Positions 43,051 through 51,624 of a stretch of DNA of 64,000 nucleotides are shown here, piece after piece. The translations under genes and the position numbers were made by a program. The stretch covers positions 1,860,001 to 1,924,000 of the forward strand of contig NZ_CP144125.1 of the NCBI RefSeq assembly GCF_036429475.1, given 5' to 3'. The notes under the pieces were generated by a model. That model was not told the origin of the DNA. It did not search any database and worked only from the letters and a program-made list of their open reading frames with translations. Position 1 is the first letter of the stretch; every line of letters begins with the position of its first letter. Source of the DNA: Halalkalicoccus sp. CGA53. Its GTDB lineage: Archaea > Halobacteriota > Halobacteria > Halobacteriales > Halalkalicoccaceae.

Positions 43051-43135
43051 GCCCGGCCTTCCCGGCCGGCGGGCTTAGTTCATGCGGATGCACCCGGCGA
43101 GAAGGCTTATCCTCGAACGCGGGCTGGATCGGCCG

Positions 43136-44302
43136 ATGAGCGTTCTCTCCGTCCTCGGGAGGAAGTCGCTCGCTATCGCGATCGTGACGGCGCTGTTCGT
43201 GGGGACGATCGGCGCGGCGGCACTGGGTCTCGTCGGGAGCCCGTCGGTCGTCGGCGTCGAGAACACGTTCGGCCCCGTCACGGCAGAGGAGACGACCGTC
43301 GAGAGCGACCTAATCGTCGAGAACCCGAACCCGATCGGCCTCGGGTCCGGCGATCTCACCCTCGAGTACGGGATCCGGATGAACGAGATCTCGATGGCGA
43401 GCGGGAGCAGGGAGGGACTGGGGCTGGAGCGGGGAACGACGATCACCGAGTTCGAGACGTCCCTCGAGAACGAGCGGATCCCCGAGTGGTGGGTCTCGCA
43501 CGTCGAGGCGGGCGAACGGACGACGCTCTCGATACACGCCGACGTCTACTCCTCGCGCCTCGACCGCTCGGCGGGGACGCCGACGGTCGAGCGGGAGATC
43601 GAGACGGATCTCATCGGGTCGTTCGACTCGACCGAGCCGCGGCCGGTCGAGGCAGACAGCCCGCTCCTCTCCGACCCGGTCGCCTACGTCAACGAGACGA
43701 GCGCGGAGTGGGGCGAGGTGCGGGACGGTGCGACCCCGATTGAGATGGGGTTTCTCGTCTACAATCCGCAGGCCTACCCGATCGTCGTCTCCGAACTTGG
43801 CTACGAGATCACGATGAACGAGGTGACCGTTGGCGAGGGAGCCGTCGAGGAGACACACGTTATCGGGAGCGAGGAGACCGAGGAGGTCGACCTGCTGACC
43901 GAGATGAAGACCGAGAGCCTCGACGAGTGGTGGGTCAGCCACCTCGACGGGGAGCGAAACGGCCACCAGGTCTCCGAGCTCCGGATCGAGTTTTACGCCG
44001 TGATCGACCTCTCGGCGCTCGGCGGCGGCGAGGTCACCGTCCCGCTCGACACGCTGACCTACGAGGAGACGGTCGAGACCGATATCTTCGACGAGGGTCT
44101 CTCCCACGGGTCGGACGACGGAGGCGGAGACGACGGGAGGGAGGTGACGTCCGAGGACGGAGACGACGATCGGGCGGACGACGAGAGGGGTGACGACTCC
44201 GCGAGCGAGGAACGAACGGGTGACGACGGGCAGACGGGTGAGGGAAGTGACGAGGGAGCGACCGGCGAGGACGAGATCGACGACGGTGTCCTCCCGCTCT
44301 GA
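43136..44302 (+). CDS. LEA type 2 / WHy-domain membrane-anchored protein
   Basis: 388 aa. An N-terminal membrane anchor (about 9-32) is followed by two WHy-type beta domains, each with the hallmark Asn-Pro: VENPNPIGLGSGDLTLEYGIRMNE and VYNPQAYPIVVSELGYEITMNE. Each domain is closed by an EWWVSHVE/EWWVSHLD motif. The last 60 residues are extremely acidic (D, E, G). It is probably exposed outside the membrane, where LEA-2 proteins protect against desiccation or stress. The two domains look like an internal duplication. Confidence 0.85.
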   Translation: MSVLSVLGRKSLAIAIVTALFVGTIGAAALGLVGSPSVVGVENTFGPVTAEETTVESDLIVENPNPIGLGSGDLTLEYGIRMNEISMASGSREGLGLERGTTITEFETSLENERIPEWWVSHVEAGERTTLSIHADVYSSRLDRSAGTPTVEREIETDLIGSFDSTEPRPVEADSPLLSDPVAYVNETSAEWGEVRDGATPIEMGFLVYNPQAYPIVVSELGYEITMNEVTVGEGAVEETHVIGSEETEEVDLLTEMKTESLDEWWVSHLDGERNGHQVSELRIEFYAVIDLSALGGGEVTVPLDTLTYEETVETDIFDEGLSHGSDDGGGDDGREVTSEDGDDDRADDERGDDSASEERTGDDGQTGEGSDEGATGEDEIDDGVLPL

Positions 44303-44324
44303 TCCCGGGGAGAGCGAGAACGGA

Positions 44325-45356
44325 TCAGACGATCGTGACGTGCTCGGACTCCTCGTTGAGCGAGAGGTTCGCCGCGATCTCGGCGTTTCGCATCGCGTAC
44401 TGGGCGGTCTGCTGGAGGCTGACCAGTACCTCCCGGACGCGGAGAAGGTCCTCGTTGTCCATCTCGGGGAGGTCCGCGAGGATCTCGTCCTCGCGGTCGC
44501 TGATCTCGTGGAAGAGCCCGCGCACCTCGATCGTCATGTCGTAGTCGCGGGCGACCGCCGACTCGACCGCGAGACGTGTGATCTCGTCGACCTGGTCGGT
44601 GAACTCGCGGATCCGACGCATCGTCGCCGAGTCGACGTTGAGCGTGTGGCCCTCGGTCTCGAGGACGATCTCCGCGATGTCCTCGGCGTTGTCCGCGGTG
44701 AGCTCGAGGTTCTTCGCGATCGAACGGTAGCCGATCAGCGGGAAGCCCGAATCGAGGCCGACCGCGCGTGCGAGGTTCGGGTTCTGGTAGGCGGTGAAGA
44801 TCAGGCGCAGGAGCAAGACGAAGATCTTGTTCGCCTGGCGTTCGCGGTTGAGCGCGCGCTGGGCGACCTCGGGGTTGCCGTGGGCGAGCGCCTTGACCGC
44901 CTCCTCGCGCATCGTACTGCCCGTGTTCTCGAGGCGTTCGAGGAGGTTGTCGAGCGTGAAGTCCTCCGGGTCGACCGAACACCGGATCGAGATCCGCTCG
45001 GGGGTCTCCTCGATCACGCCGAGGCCCATCAGCTGTGTCTCCGCCCGGTAGATCGCGTTGATGTGCTCTGAGGGCAGCGCCCCGTCGTGGCACTCGACGT
45101 AGATCACGCGACGCCCGAGGACGTATTGGGCGATGATCGCGCGTTCGAGCGAGTCGGCGTCGAGGTCGTCGGCGTGGATGATCGCCTCGACGTCCTCGGT
45201 CTGGGCCGACTCGGGCATCACGGTCAGGGTCCCCTTCCCACCCCGGCGGAGCGTCACCTCGTCACCCTTCTCGACGCCGTGTTCTTTCGCCCAGTCCGCC
45301 GGCAGCGTCATCGCGAGCGTCGACGGCCCGAGACGCTGCACCTTTCTCGTATCCAT
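44325..45356 (-). CDS. AbrB-PhoU fusion regulator (phosphate uptake regulator)
   Basis: 343 aa. An N-terminal SpoVT/AbrB DNA-binding domain (about 1-50: MDTRKVQRLGPSTLAMTLPADWAKEHGVEKGDEVTLRR) is joined to two PhoU helical repeats with the metal motifs ANKIFVLLLRLIF-like and EITRLAVESAVARDYDM. This fusion is widespread in haloarchaea and regulates phosphate genes, including probably its own. A palindrome in its leader (45380-45389) is a candidate operator. It is co-oriented with the ATP-NAD kinase-like gene upstream. Confidence 0.9.
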   Translation of the reverse strand: MDTRKVQRLGPSTLAMTLPADWAKEHGVEKGDEVTLRRGGKGTLTVMPESAQTEDVEAIIHADDLDADSLERAIIAQYVLGRRVIYVECHDGALPSEHINAIYRAETQLMGLGVIEETPERISIRCSVDPEDFTLDNLLERLENTGSTMREEAVKALAHGNPEVAQRALNRERQANKIFVLLLRLIFTAYQNPNLARAVGLDSGFPLIGYRSIAKNLELTADNAEDIAEIVLETEGHTLNVDSATMRRIREFTDQVDEITRLAVESAVARDYDMTIEVRGLFHEISDREDEILADLPEMDNEDLLRVREVLVSLQQTAQYAMRNAEIAANLSLNEESEHVTIV

Positions 45357-45379
45357 ACGCGAGCGGTAGCCTTTACATG

Positions 45380-45389
45380 ACCTTAAGGT
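45380..45389 (-). promoter_or_regulatory. 10-bp palindrome ACCTTAAGGT at the predicted PhoU transcription start
   Basis: Perfect palindrome, 24 nt upstream of the start codon and about 20 nt after the TATA-like box at 45402-45412, hence near the predicted transcription start. A repressor bound there would block initiation. AbrB-type proteins bind such sites, so autoregulation is possible. Confidence 0.45.
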
Positions 45390-45401
45390 TCACTCTCCGA
45401 T

Positions 45402-45412
45402 CTTAATATATC
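45402..45412 (-). promoter_or_regulatory. TATA-like box of the AbrB-PhoU gene
   Basis: On the minus strand GATATATTAA is the only long AT run between the two genes. With initiation about 26 nt downstream, the leader would be some 20-25 nt. Confidence 0.5.
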
Positions 45413-45416
45413 ACCG

Positions 45417-46484
45417 TCACACCAGCTGGACCATCCGGCGCTCGAACCTCCCTACCCTGACCCGCCACCAGCCGCGGAGTTCCTCGTCGAGCGCCGGATC
45501 ACCCGTGTCCGCGCGCAGGACACCGATCGTGTCGAGCTTCGATCGGGAGGCGACGACCTCGACCTCGCAGCGTCGGATCACCTCCGGCGAGAGCTGGTGG
45601 TTGCCCCGTCCGAAGACGAACCCCTGCCCACCGATCGGCGAGACGACGATCACGTTCTCCTCGCCGAGCGACTCGAGGATCTCCGCCTCGCTCGCGTCCC
45701 GAGCCAGGACCTCGCCGTCGCGCCAGACGTCGACGCCGAGCGGCGACCCCGAAAAGCCCAGCGTCTCCTTGATCGTCCCCAGGGTTCCACCCGGCGCGAG
45801 GACGTAGGTCGTCCCCTCGCGGACGTCCTCCGCGACGCCCTCGGCGAGACTCTCGACCGAGCCCCCCGAGAGCTGTTTGCCCGACTGCATCTCCTCCGCG
45901 ACGGGGACGTGCGCCAGAGCGCGCAGGGTCGATCTGACCTCGCCCTCGCGGTAGGCCTCCTCGTCGATGTCGGAGACCTCTCGCACCTCGGTGGAGTCGA
46001 AGTCGGCGGCGACCCGTCCCGCGTCCTTGGGCGTGACGCCGAAGACCTCCGAGTAGATCTTCACCCCCGCGGGGATCCCCAGGATCGGGGTGTCGACGTC
46101 GAGTTCGGAGAGCGTCTCGGCAACGTCGGTCGCGGTGCCGTCGCCCCCGGCGAAGAGGATCAGGTCGACGTCCGCCTCGACGAACGCGCGTACCCCCTCG
46201 CGGGTGTCCGTCGCCCCGGTCTCCGTTTCCGGGGGATCGTAGACGACCTCCGGCTCGAACCCCGCCTCGCTCGCCTCCTCCTCGCCCATCGGCGGGCCGC
46301 AGGTCAGGATGTGCGTCTCCGGCGCTCGCTCGCCCAGCGCGGAGAGCGCGTCGACCGCCCGTTCGGGTGCGCGCGGCTCCGCACCGAGTTCGCGTGCCTC
46401 CTCGACCACACCGTCGGTTCCCTTGAGCCCCACGCGGCCGCCCATCCCGGCGATCGGATTGAGGACGAACCCGAGTCGTCGCAT
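45417..46484 (-). CDS. ATP-NAD kinase-like protein
   Basis: 355 aa. The kinase signature LILFAGGDGTATDVA (about 109-123) is intact, preceded by MRRLGFVLNPIAGMGGRVGLKGTDG and followed by GIPAGVKIYSEVFGVTP and YVLAPGGTLGTIKE. This is the DUF/NADK-like group of archaeal ATP-NAD kinase relatives, longer than canonical PpnK (about 280-300 aa); substrate could be NAD or a lipid-like or polyprenyl compound. Start 46484 is at the first Met of the conserved opening. Confidence 0.83.
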   Translation of the reverse strand: MRRLGFVLNPIAGMGGRVGLKGTDGVVEEARELGAEPRAPERAVDALSALGERAPETHILTCGPPMGEEEASEAGFEPEVVYDPPETETGATDTREGVRAFVEADVDLILFAGGDGTATDVAETLSELDVDTPILGIPAGVKIYSEVFGVTPKDAGRVAADFDSTEVREVSDIDEEAYREGEVRSTLRALAHVPVAEEMQSGKQLSGGSVESLAEGVAEDVREGTTYVLAPGGTLGTIKETLGFSGSPLGVDVWRDGEVLARDASEAEILESLGEENVIVVSPIGGQGFVFGRGNHQLSPEVIRRCEVEVVASRSKLDTIGVLRADTGDPALDEELRGWWRVRVGRFERRMVQLV

Positions 46485-46585
46485 GGGCGGGCTTCGGTCG
46501 GAGCGGTGAAAGTCCGTCCGGTGTCGGTCCCCCTCGCCGCGTCGACTCGGGAACGGTTAAGACGCCCCGATCTAGAGGGGGAACC

Positions 46586-46720
46586 ATGATCCCGACGCTC
46601 GCCGGCCACGCCATCCCGCTCGCCCAGCACGAGACCTACCCGATCGAACTCGTCGCCGGCCTCGTTCTCCTGCTCTCGGTGGCGATCACCCTCGCGTGGG
46701 TCGCGTACCTCTACCGGTAG
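46586..46720 (+). CDS. 44-aa single-helix membrane protein
   Basis: A short gene missed by length cut-offs. It begins MIPTLAGHAIPLAQHETYP and ends in a hydrophobic helix (IELVAGLVLLLSVAITLAWVAYLYR) with a tyrosine/arginine end. GAGGGGGAACC just upstream of the ATG is a good ribosome binding site. Third-position GC is high. The composition and organisation make it a real gene; family and role are unknown. Confidence 0.55.
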   Translation: MIPTLAGHAIPLAQHETYPIELVAGLVLLLSVAITLAWVAYLYR

Positions 46721-46964
46721 AAACGAACCGCGTCGGACGGTCCCGGTCGGTAGCTGGCCGGTCCGTCGGGCGGTCTCGAGAGGGCGCTCGTCTCCCGTCG
46801 TGGTCGCTGATTCGACCGCCTGCGCCGAGGACACCGACCACCCTCGACCGACGTTCGGTACCGATCCGAGACACCACACTCCCCGGGGAGCGACCGGACG
46901 GAGAACACGCGGGAACTCGCCGGGCGCTCCCGGCCAGTCCGTTCAGCAGGCAGGGAATCTATTA

Positions 46965-46970
46965 CCCTGC
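46965..46970 (+). promoter_or_regulatory. Inverted repeat around the TATA-like site of the 46999 gene
   Basis: GCAGGG (46950-46955) and CCCTGC (46965-46970) flank AATCTATTA (46956-46964), the presumed TATA box, which is 35-43 nt before the ATG at 46999. A protein bound to the repeat would hide the box. Confidence 0.3.
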
Positions 46971-46998
46971 TGGCACCCTCTTCTCACGAGGGACGAGA

Positions 46999-47271
46999 AT
47001 GGAGGAACCGGACGAAGAGGCGGTCGAAGAGCCCACGACGAGCGAGGAGCAGGCGGAACGCGAGGCCACGTGGATGGCCAAGGAGTGGGCGTCGATCGGC
47101 GTGATCTCGATCCTCGCGGTGGTTCTGGTGGCGCTCGCGCTCTTACAGCTGACGGGCGTGGTCGACCTCTTGGCACCGATCGCGGACACCGAGATCGGCC
47201 AGTGGTCCGCGTTCGCCGTCCTCGCTCTCGTCGTCCTCGCGATCTTCCTCTGGAGCCGACGAGGGGTGTGA
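46999..47271 (+). CDS. Small acidic two-helix membrane protein
   Basis: 90 aa. The first 30 residues are highly acidic (MEEPDEEAVEEPTTSEEQAERE) and then two hydrophobic segments follow (about 35-56 and 68-86), ending SRRGV. A W-rich WMAKEW motif starts the first. Upstream in-frame sequence lacks features, so I start at 46999. The 278 bp between this gene and the 44-aa gene hold no other gene. Family not recognised. Confidence 0.68.
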   Translation: MEEPDEEAVEEPTTSEEQAEREATWMAKEWASIGVISILAVVLVALALLQLTGVVDLLAPIADTEIGQWSAFAVLALVVLAIFLWSRRGV

Positions 47272-47379
47272 GGTCGGTCCGAGAGACGAACTCCGGGTAG
47301 CGATCGGTTATCTCGACTGGAGAATCGCCGAGGCGCCCGGTGAACCCTCCGCGAGACCCTACTGCGACCCGACGAGCGG

Positions 47380-48081
47380 TCACTCCTCCGGCTCCTCGAC
47401 CACGTCGACCCGTTCGACCAGCCAGTCGACCGCCGCCTCGACCGCCGCCTCGTCGGTCCCCGAGACCTTCAGTCGAACCGTCTCGGAGGGGTAGCTCCCG
47501 ATCGCCACGTCGAAGCGCTCGCGTACCTCCTCGATCCGATCGAGGAGCCCGCTCTCCGGTTCGCTCGTCACGACGCTCCGGCTGTAGGTGGCCTCGCCCT
47601 CGAACTCCGCCTCGATCGACTCGAACATCGCCTCCATCTCCGAGGGCACGCCGGGCAGCACGTAGACGTTCTCCACCACCGCGCCCGGCGCGACGCCCGC
47701 GTCGTTGTGGAGCGGGCGCGCGTCCGCGGGGAGGTCCGCGGTGCCCGTCGTCAGGTCGTCTCTGGCGTAGCCGCCCTCCTCGGTGAGCCAACGGAGCGCC
47801 TCTTCGTTCTCTTCGACCTCGATGCCGAAGGCGGCGGCGACGCCCTCCATCGTCAGGTCGTCATGGGTCGGTCCCAGCCCCCCGGTGGTGAGCACCGCGT
47901 CGTACCGTTCGGCGTACTCCCCGACCACGGCCGCGATCTCGTCGATCCGGTCGGGGATCACGGTCATCCGCTCGACGCGAACGCCTCGCGCACCCAGCCT
48001 GCCCGCGAGCCAGTTCGCGTTCGTGTTCAGCGTGTCCCCGGCGAGGATCTCGTCGCCGATGGCGACGACTGCGACCTTCAT
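47380..48081 (-). CDS. CinA/MoCF-type molybdopterin-binding-domain protein
   Basis: 233 aa. KVAVVAIGDEILAGDTLNTNANWLAGRLGARGVRVERMTVIPDR and LTTGGLGPTHDDLTMEGVA are the MoCF (MoeA/MogA-like) fold of the CinA N-terminal half, and YVLPGVPSEMEAMF the loop typical of it. The C-terminal nicotinamide-deamidase half of CinA is absent; instead 60 residues extend to VVEEPEE. Archaeal proteins of this length form a CinA-like subgroup of uncertain activity. It lies 50 nt downstream of the DUF5803 gene. Confidence 0.87.
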   Translation of the reverse strand: MKVAVVAIGDEILAGDTLNTNANWLAGRLGARGVRVERMTVIPDRIDEIAAVVGEYAERYDAVLTTGGLGPTHDDLTMEGVAAAFGIEVEENEEALRWLTEEGGYARDDLTTGTADLPADARPLHNDAGVAPGAVVENVYVLPGVPSEMEAMFESIEAEFEGEATYSRSVVTSEPESGLLDRIEEVRERFDVAIGSYPSETVRLKVSGTDEAAVEAAVDWLVERVDVVEEPEE

Positions 48082-48131
48082 ACCCCCGCTTCGAGCGGTC
48101 GGGAGAAAAGCGCGCCGACGGCGTCCCCTCG

Positions 48132-48893
48132 CTACCGCATTCCCGGCGGCGGGTCGTCCCGGTCGTCCTCGATGTCGATGTCGAGCCCGGCTTCCTCGCG
48201 CTTTCTCTGGAGCTCCTTGATCTGCTTTCTGACACGGGCGAGCGCGATCAGCGCCCCGGCCGAGGCGACGACGACCAGCCCGGTGAACAGGGTGACGTCG
48301 CGCTCCTGGTAGTAACGCAGGCTGATCGTGCTCGATCCGACCTCCTCCCAGGTAAGGTGGACCCGGTCGTCTTCGATCGTCTGCTCGTAGCCGCCCGGCC
48401 TGATCGTCCCGAGAATGAAGTTATCGGCACGGTAGCCCGGCGGGAGGACCACCTCGTAGGAGCCGGGGACCACGGTCCGAGTGTCGAAGTTCCGCGAGCG
48501 GGTGCTCCCGGTGTAGGCGAGTTTGCCGTCCTCGGCGGGGAGCTCGACCGTCACCGCCGTCCGGCTCTCGTCGACCTCGATCTCGCCGGAGTCGTAGTCG
48601 ACGACCGTGCCGTCCTCGTACTGGAACCGGATCGACTCGACGGGGATCGGCCGGTCGTCGCCGTAGCGCGTCGACTGGTAGAGCAACACCGTCGACTGGT
48701 TCTCTACTCGATACACCGCGCGGTACTCCCCGTCACCGATCACGATCGTCCCGTCCCGGTCGCTCTCCCAGGGGTACTCCTCGGTCGGCTCCGCGGCCAG
48801 TCCGTCCTCGCTGGTGGTCGAGCCGAGACCCGCACACCCCGAGAGGATGAGTAGGACGGCGACCGCGAGCGTGGCCGTGAGCCGACGGTTCAT
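48132..48893 (-). CDS. DUF5803 lipoprotein
   Basis: 253 aa. The signal peptide ends in a lipobox, LLILSGCAGLG (Cys about residue 20). The middle is beta-rich (GEYRAVYRVENQSTVLLYQS), and a C-terminal membrane helix (about 205-225) is followed by a charged tail. This is the haloarchaeal DUF5803 architecture, often next to TFE and DUF2110. The 3' end of DUF2110 overlaps its start by 4 nt, so it is in the TFE operon. Function unknown. Confidence 0.85.
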   Translation of the reverse strand: MNRRLTATLAVAVLLILSGCAGLGSTTSEDGLAAEPTEEYPWESDRDGTIVIGDGEYRAVYRVENQSTVLLYQSTRYGDDRPIPVESIRFQYEDGTVVDYDSGEIEVDESRTAVTVELPAEDGKLAYTGSTRSRNFDTRTVVPGSYEVVLPPGYRADNFILGTIRPGGYEQTIEDDRVHLTWEEVGSSTISLRYYQERDVTLFTGLVVVASAGALIALARVRKQIKELQRKREEAGLDIDIEDDRDDPPPGMR

Positions 48894-49561
48894 GACTGCG
48901 GTATCACACACCGGAGTTCGGAGGGGAGGTGGTGTCCGATCGCCGCGAGCAGCCCCGGGGGGTCGGTTCCCTCTCGGCAGATCACGCTCTGTTCGAGCAG
49001 GCCGAGGCGCTCGACCGTGACGATGTCCTGGGCGTGACCCGCACGGTTCACCGTCGCCCGCACCTGCCCTCTGGTGGCGTTGTTCACGTTCACCCGGCCG
49101 GTGCCGCGGGTCCACTCGAAGAGCCGATCTCGCTCCTCGTCGGCGAGCCGTGGCGGGTCGTCCCAGACGAACCTCAGAGGGAGATGCTGGACGAGACCGA
49201 ACCGTTCGACCAGCCGCTCGGGACTCCCCGGACCGAGGCCGAGTTCGTCGGTCGGGATCTCGATCTCGGTACCTGAATCGAGGACGAACCCGTCCTCGTC
49301 CCAGGACTCGAGCGTTCCGACGTACGTCTCGCCCTCTTCGAACCCCTCCGAGATCTCGCCCCACCGCTCGCGCAGGACGTTTCTCGCCACCACACTGTCC
49401 TCGCCCGTGACCGTCACCGTCGGGAACTCGTCGTGACGCACCCCGATCTCGTAGCTCACCTCCAGATCGCCGATCGAGTCGGCGACGAGCGAGCCGAGCC
49501 CGTCGAGCGCCCGTCTCCGCGCCTCGCCGTGGACGGTCACCTTGGTCGCGAGGACGACCAT
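48890..49561 (-). CDS. DUF2110 protein
   Basis: 223 aa. MVVLATKVTVHGEARRRALDGLGSLVADSIGDLEVSYEIG opens the gene, and it includes SWDEDGFVLDSGTEIEIPTDELGLGPGSPERLVERFGLVQHLPLRF, which is the DUF2110 pattern of archaea. Its ATG overlaps the TAA of tfe by 1 nt (TAATG), so translation is coupled to TFE. A transcription- or RNA-related role is suggested by this linkage only. Confidence 0.85.
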   Translation of the reverse strand: MVVLATKVTVHGEARRRALDGLGSLVADSIGDLEVSYEIGVRHDEFPTVTVTGEDSVVARNVLRERWGEISEGFEEGETYVGTLESWDEDGFVLDSGTEIEIPTDELGLGPGSPERLVERFGLVQHLPLRFVWDDPPRLADEERDRLFEWTRGTGRVNVNNATRGQVRATVNRAGHAQDIVTVERLGLLEQSVICREGTDPPGLLAAIGHHLPSELRCVIPQS

Positions 49562-50085
49562 TATGTGGTCGCTTCGACGTTCAGCTCGTCGCGAAGCTCC
49601 CCGATCCGACGCTCCATCGCGTCGACGAGGTAGTCGTTCTCCATCGATTCCAGTGGGGAGGCACACTCCGGACACTCGAAGCCGAAGTCCATCGCCTCGC
49701 CGAACTCGAAGCGGATCGAGCAGATCTCACAGAGGTAGAACTCGTGGTCGCGCTCGTAGGACTCGCGGGCCTCGAGCGTGACGAGCAGCCGCTCCATCTC
49801 CTCCGCGAGGTTCTTCGGGATCTTCTCGTACTCGAACGTCCAGAGGTAGGTGAGCCAGCCCGAGTCCTCGTCGCGGAGTCGGCGGTAGCTCGCCAGGTCG
49901 TTCTCGTAGAGGATGAACAGCGCGCGGCGAACGTCGTTGAGCTCCAGGTTCAGCCGCTCCGCGAGCTCCTCGTCGGTCACCTCGCCGTCGGGCGGGGCGG
50001 CGGCGACGGGCATCCCCGTCGGGCCGACCAGCTCGTGGAGGTACTTCTGGATGACGGGGTCGGACAAGAGGTCCTCGAAGGCCAT
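49561..50085 (-). CDS. tfe: Transcription factor E (TFE-alpha)
   Basis: 174 aa. The N-terminal winged helix (about 1-95: MAFEDLLSDPVIQKYLHEL, LELNDVRRALFILYENDLASYRRLRD) is followed by a coiled linker and a zinc ribbon with CEIC and CPEC pairs (YLCEICSIRFEF, FGFECPECASPL). TFE helps RNA polymerase open promoters and binds the clamp. Operon order: tfe, DUF2110, DUF5803, then CinA-type. Trm56 is upstream on the same strand. Confidence 0.95.
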   Translation of the reverse strand: MAFEDLLSDPVIQKYLHELVGPTGMPVAAAPPDGEVTDEELAERLNLELNDVRRALFILYENDLASYRRLRDEDSGWLTYLWTFEYEKIPKNLAEEMERLLVTLEARESYERDHEFYLCEICSIRFEFGEAMDFGFECPECASPLESMENDYLVDAMERRIGELRDELNVEATT

Positions 50086-50160
50086 TACCCTCCCTACCGG
50101 CGTCGTCGCGTTAAGTCTTTTTCTCGGTCGAGCGGTTTACGGCCCGGAGTACAAGCGACG

Positions 50161-50697
50161 TCACTCTTCGCGTTCGACCCGCTTTCCCGTTTTCCTGGGT
50201 ACGACCCGGTGGGTCGCACCGGCCCACTCCCGGTCTAACTCCCGTCCCTCGAACAGTCGGTCCAGGAAGACCGCCAGCCCGGCGACCTCCGAGTGGGGCT
50301 GATTCGTGACCCCGACGTTCCAGTCGGCGGCCTCGTAGACGTCGAACGGCACCTTCTCCGCGCCGACGACGACGAGCAGCGGCTCCTCCTCGTGTGCCTC
50401 GCGGATCTCGCCCTCAACCTCCTGCACCGGGAGGCCGTACATCGTGAGGTGGACGATCCGGCCCTCCCAGTCCCGAAGGAACGTGCGTGGCTCGTCGGTC
50501 AGTTCGGCAGAGAAGGGGCCGCCGAACCGTGTGGTTACCTCCTCGACCGTCTCGACCGCGCCCGAGACGCCGCCCGCGACGACCACCCGATCCGCGCCGA
50601 GTGCGCGCGCGGTGAGGCCGACGTGCGTCGTCATCCGCTCGTCGCGGCCGGGTCGGTGGCCCAACCTGAGCACACACAGCTCCGGCGATCCGTTCAT
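50161..50697 (-). CDS. trm56: tRNA (cytidine-56)-2'-O-methyltransferase
   Basis: 178 aa, a SPOUT-fold enzyme. It starts MNGSPELCVLRLGHRPGRDERMTTHVGLTARALGADRVVVAG, the typical Trm56 opening (LRLGHRxxRDxRxTTH), and holds VHLTMYGLPVQEVEGEI and LLVVVGAEKVPFDVYEAADWNVGVTNQPHSEVAGLAVFLDRLF, the knot's SAM-binding region. It methylates C56 in the T-loop of archaeal tRNAs. It lies 75 bp upstream of tfe, a linkage common in archaea. Confidence 0.94.
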   Translation of the reverse strand: MNGSPELCVLRLGHRPGRDERMTTHVGLTARALGADRVVVAGGVSGAVETVEEVTTRFGGPFSAELTDEPRTFLRDWEGRIVHLTMYGLPVQEVEGEIREAHEEEPLLVVVGAEKVPFDVYEAADWNVGVTNQPHSEVAGLAVFLDRLFEGRELDREWAGATHRVVPRKTGKRVEREE

Positions 50698-50800
50698 ACA
50701 CGAGGGTTCAGGCCGCCGGGTTAGGCGGTTTCGTTTCCCGCGTCGGCTCCACGACGTCCGTCGGAGCCCCGGCATCGACCGGATCGGTCCGACGGGTCGA

Positions 50801-51031
50801 CTACCGCTCGCGTTCCGACCGCTTCGCCATCTCGAGTGAGGTGAAGAAGCCGAGATACGCCGGGATCCCCGCGAGCATGAACATGTAGAACACCCAGGTC
50901 GGCGCGCTCACGAAGACGAACTCGAAGAGCAACGAGACGAGGCCGACCCAGGCGAGCGCGAACAGCAGGTCGTGGACCATCCCGGTCCTGTGCTCGCTGA
51001 CGTGCTCTCGGAGGGGGTCGAGTTTGCTCAT
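50801..51031 (-). CDS. Small haloarchaeal membrane protein
   Basis: 76 aa: soluble start (MSKLDPLREHVSEHRTGMVHDLL), then two hydrophobic segments (about 22-42 and 45-65), ending KRSERER. Layout resembles DUF8119-type haloarchaeal proteins, unconfirmed. It sits between Trm56 and the UspA gene without clear operon linkage. Confidence 0.65.
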   Translation of the reverse strand: MSKLDPLREHVSEHRTGMVHDLLFALAWVGLVSLLFEFVFVSAPTWVFYMFMLAGIPAYLGFFTSLEMAKRSERER

Positions 51032-51156
51032 GTGGTTGGTGTGGTCGTCCCCGGTGGGGACTGTGTCGGGGGTTTCGTACGGATCGCTGTAACCGTTTAC
51101 CGGTGCAACCGAATGCAGGTTGTGGTTGCGCCGGAAATGACTGACAGCGGTCCGTG

Positions 51157-51621
51157 TCAGTCCCCGTCGTCGACGTAGTCGACTACGAGCACGGGGACGT
51201 GCGTCGAGCGCAACGTCCGCTCGGTGACGCTCCCGAGCAGCGCACGGCGCACGCCCGAGCGCCCGTGACTGCCCATCACGACGAGGTCGATCCCCTTCTC
51301 CTCGGCGTAGTCGGCGATCACCCTGTGCGGGCGGCCCCCGGCGTGACGCTCGGCGACGGTCAGCCCGAGTTCCTCGGCACGCTCTTTCACGTGCCCCGTC
51401 GCCTCCTCGGCGTCCCGCCTGAGGTCGGTCATTCCCTGGAAGTTGCCCTGTTCGATCCGGTCGAGCTGTTCGGTGCCGAGGCTGTAGGCGATCGCGTCGG
51501 TGTCGGCGACGTAGAGCGCGTGTACCTCCGCACCGTACTGTTCGGCCAGCGAGAGCGCGTGATCGACGGCGACCTCCGCGACCCTGCTTCCGTCCGTCGG
51601 AACGAGTATTCGTTCGTACAT
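51157..51621 (-). CDS. Universal stress protein (UspA)
   Basis: 154 aa. It begins MYERILVPTDGSRVAEVAVDHALSLAEQYGAEVHALYVAD and has the ATP-binding loop VMGSHGRSGVRRALLGSVTERTLRSTHVPVLVV (GxxG, nine residues, G[S]). It lies 3 nt downstream of the symporter, hence in the acetate transport operon, as often seen where DUF4212/SSS permeases and UspA go together in haloarchaea. Confidence 0.92.
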   Translation of the reverse strand: MYERILVPTDGSRVAEVAVDHALSLAEQYGAEVHALYVADTDAIAYSLGTEQLDRIEQGNFQGMTDLRRDAEEATGHVKERAEELGLTVAERHAGGRPHRVIADYAEEKGIDLVVMGSHGRSGVRRALLGSVTERTLRSTHVPVLVVDYVDDGD

Positions 51622-51624
51622 GGT

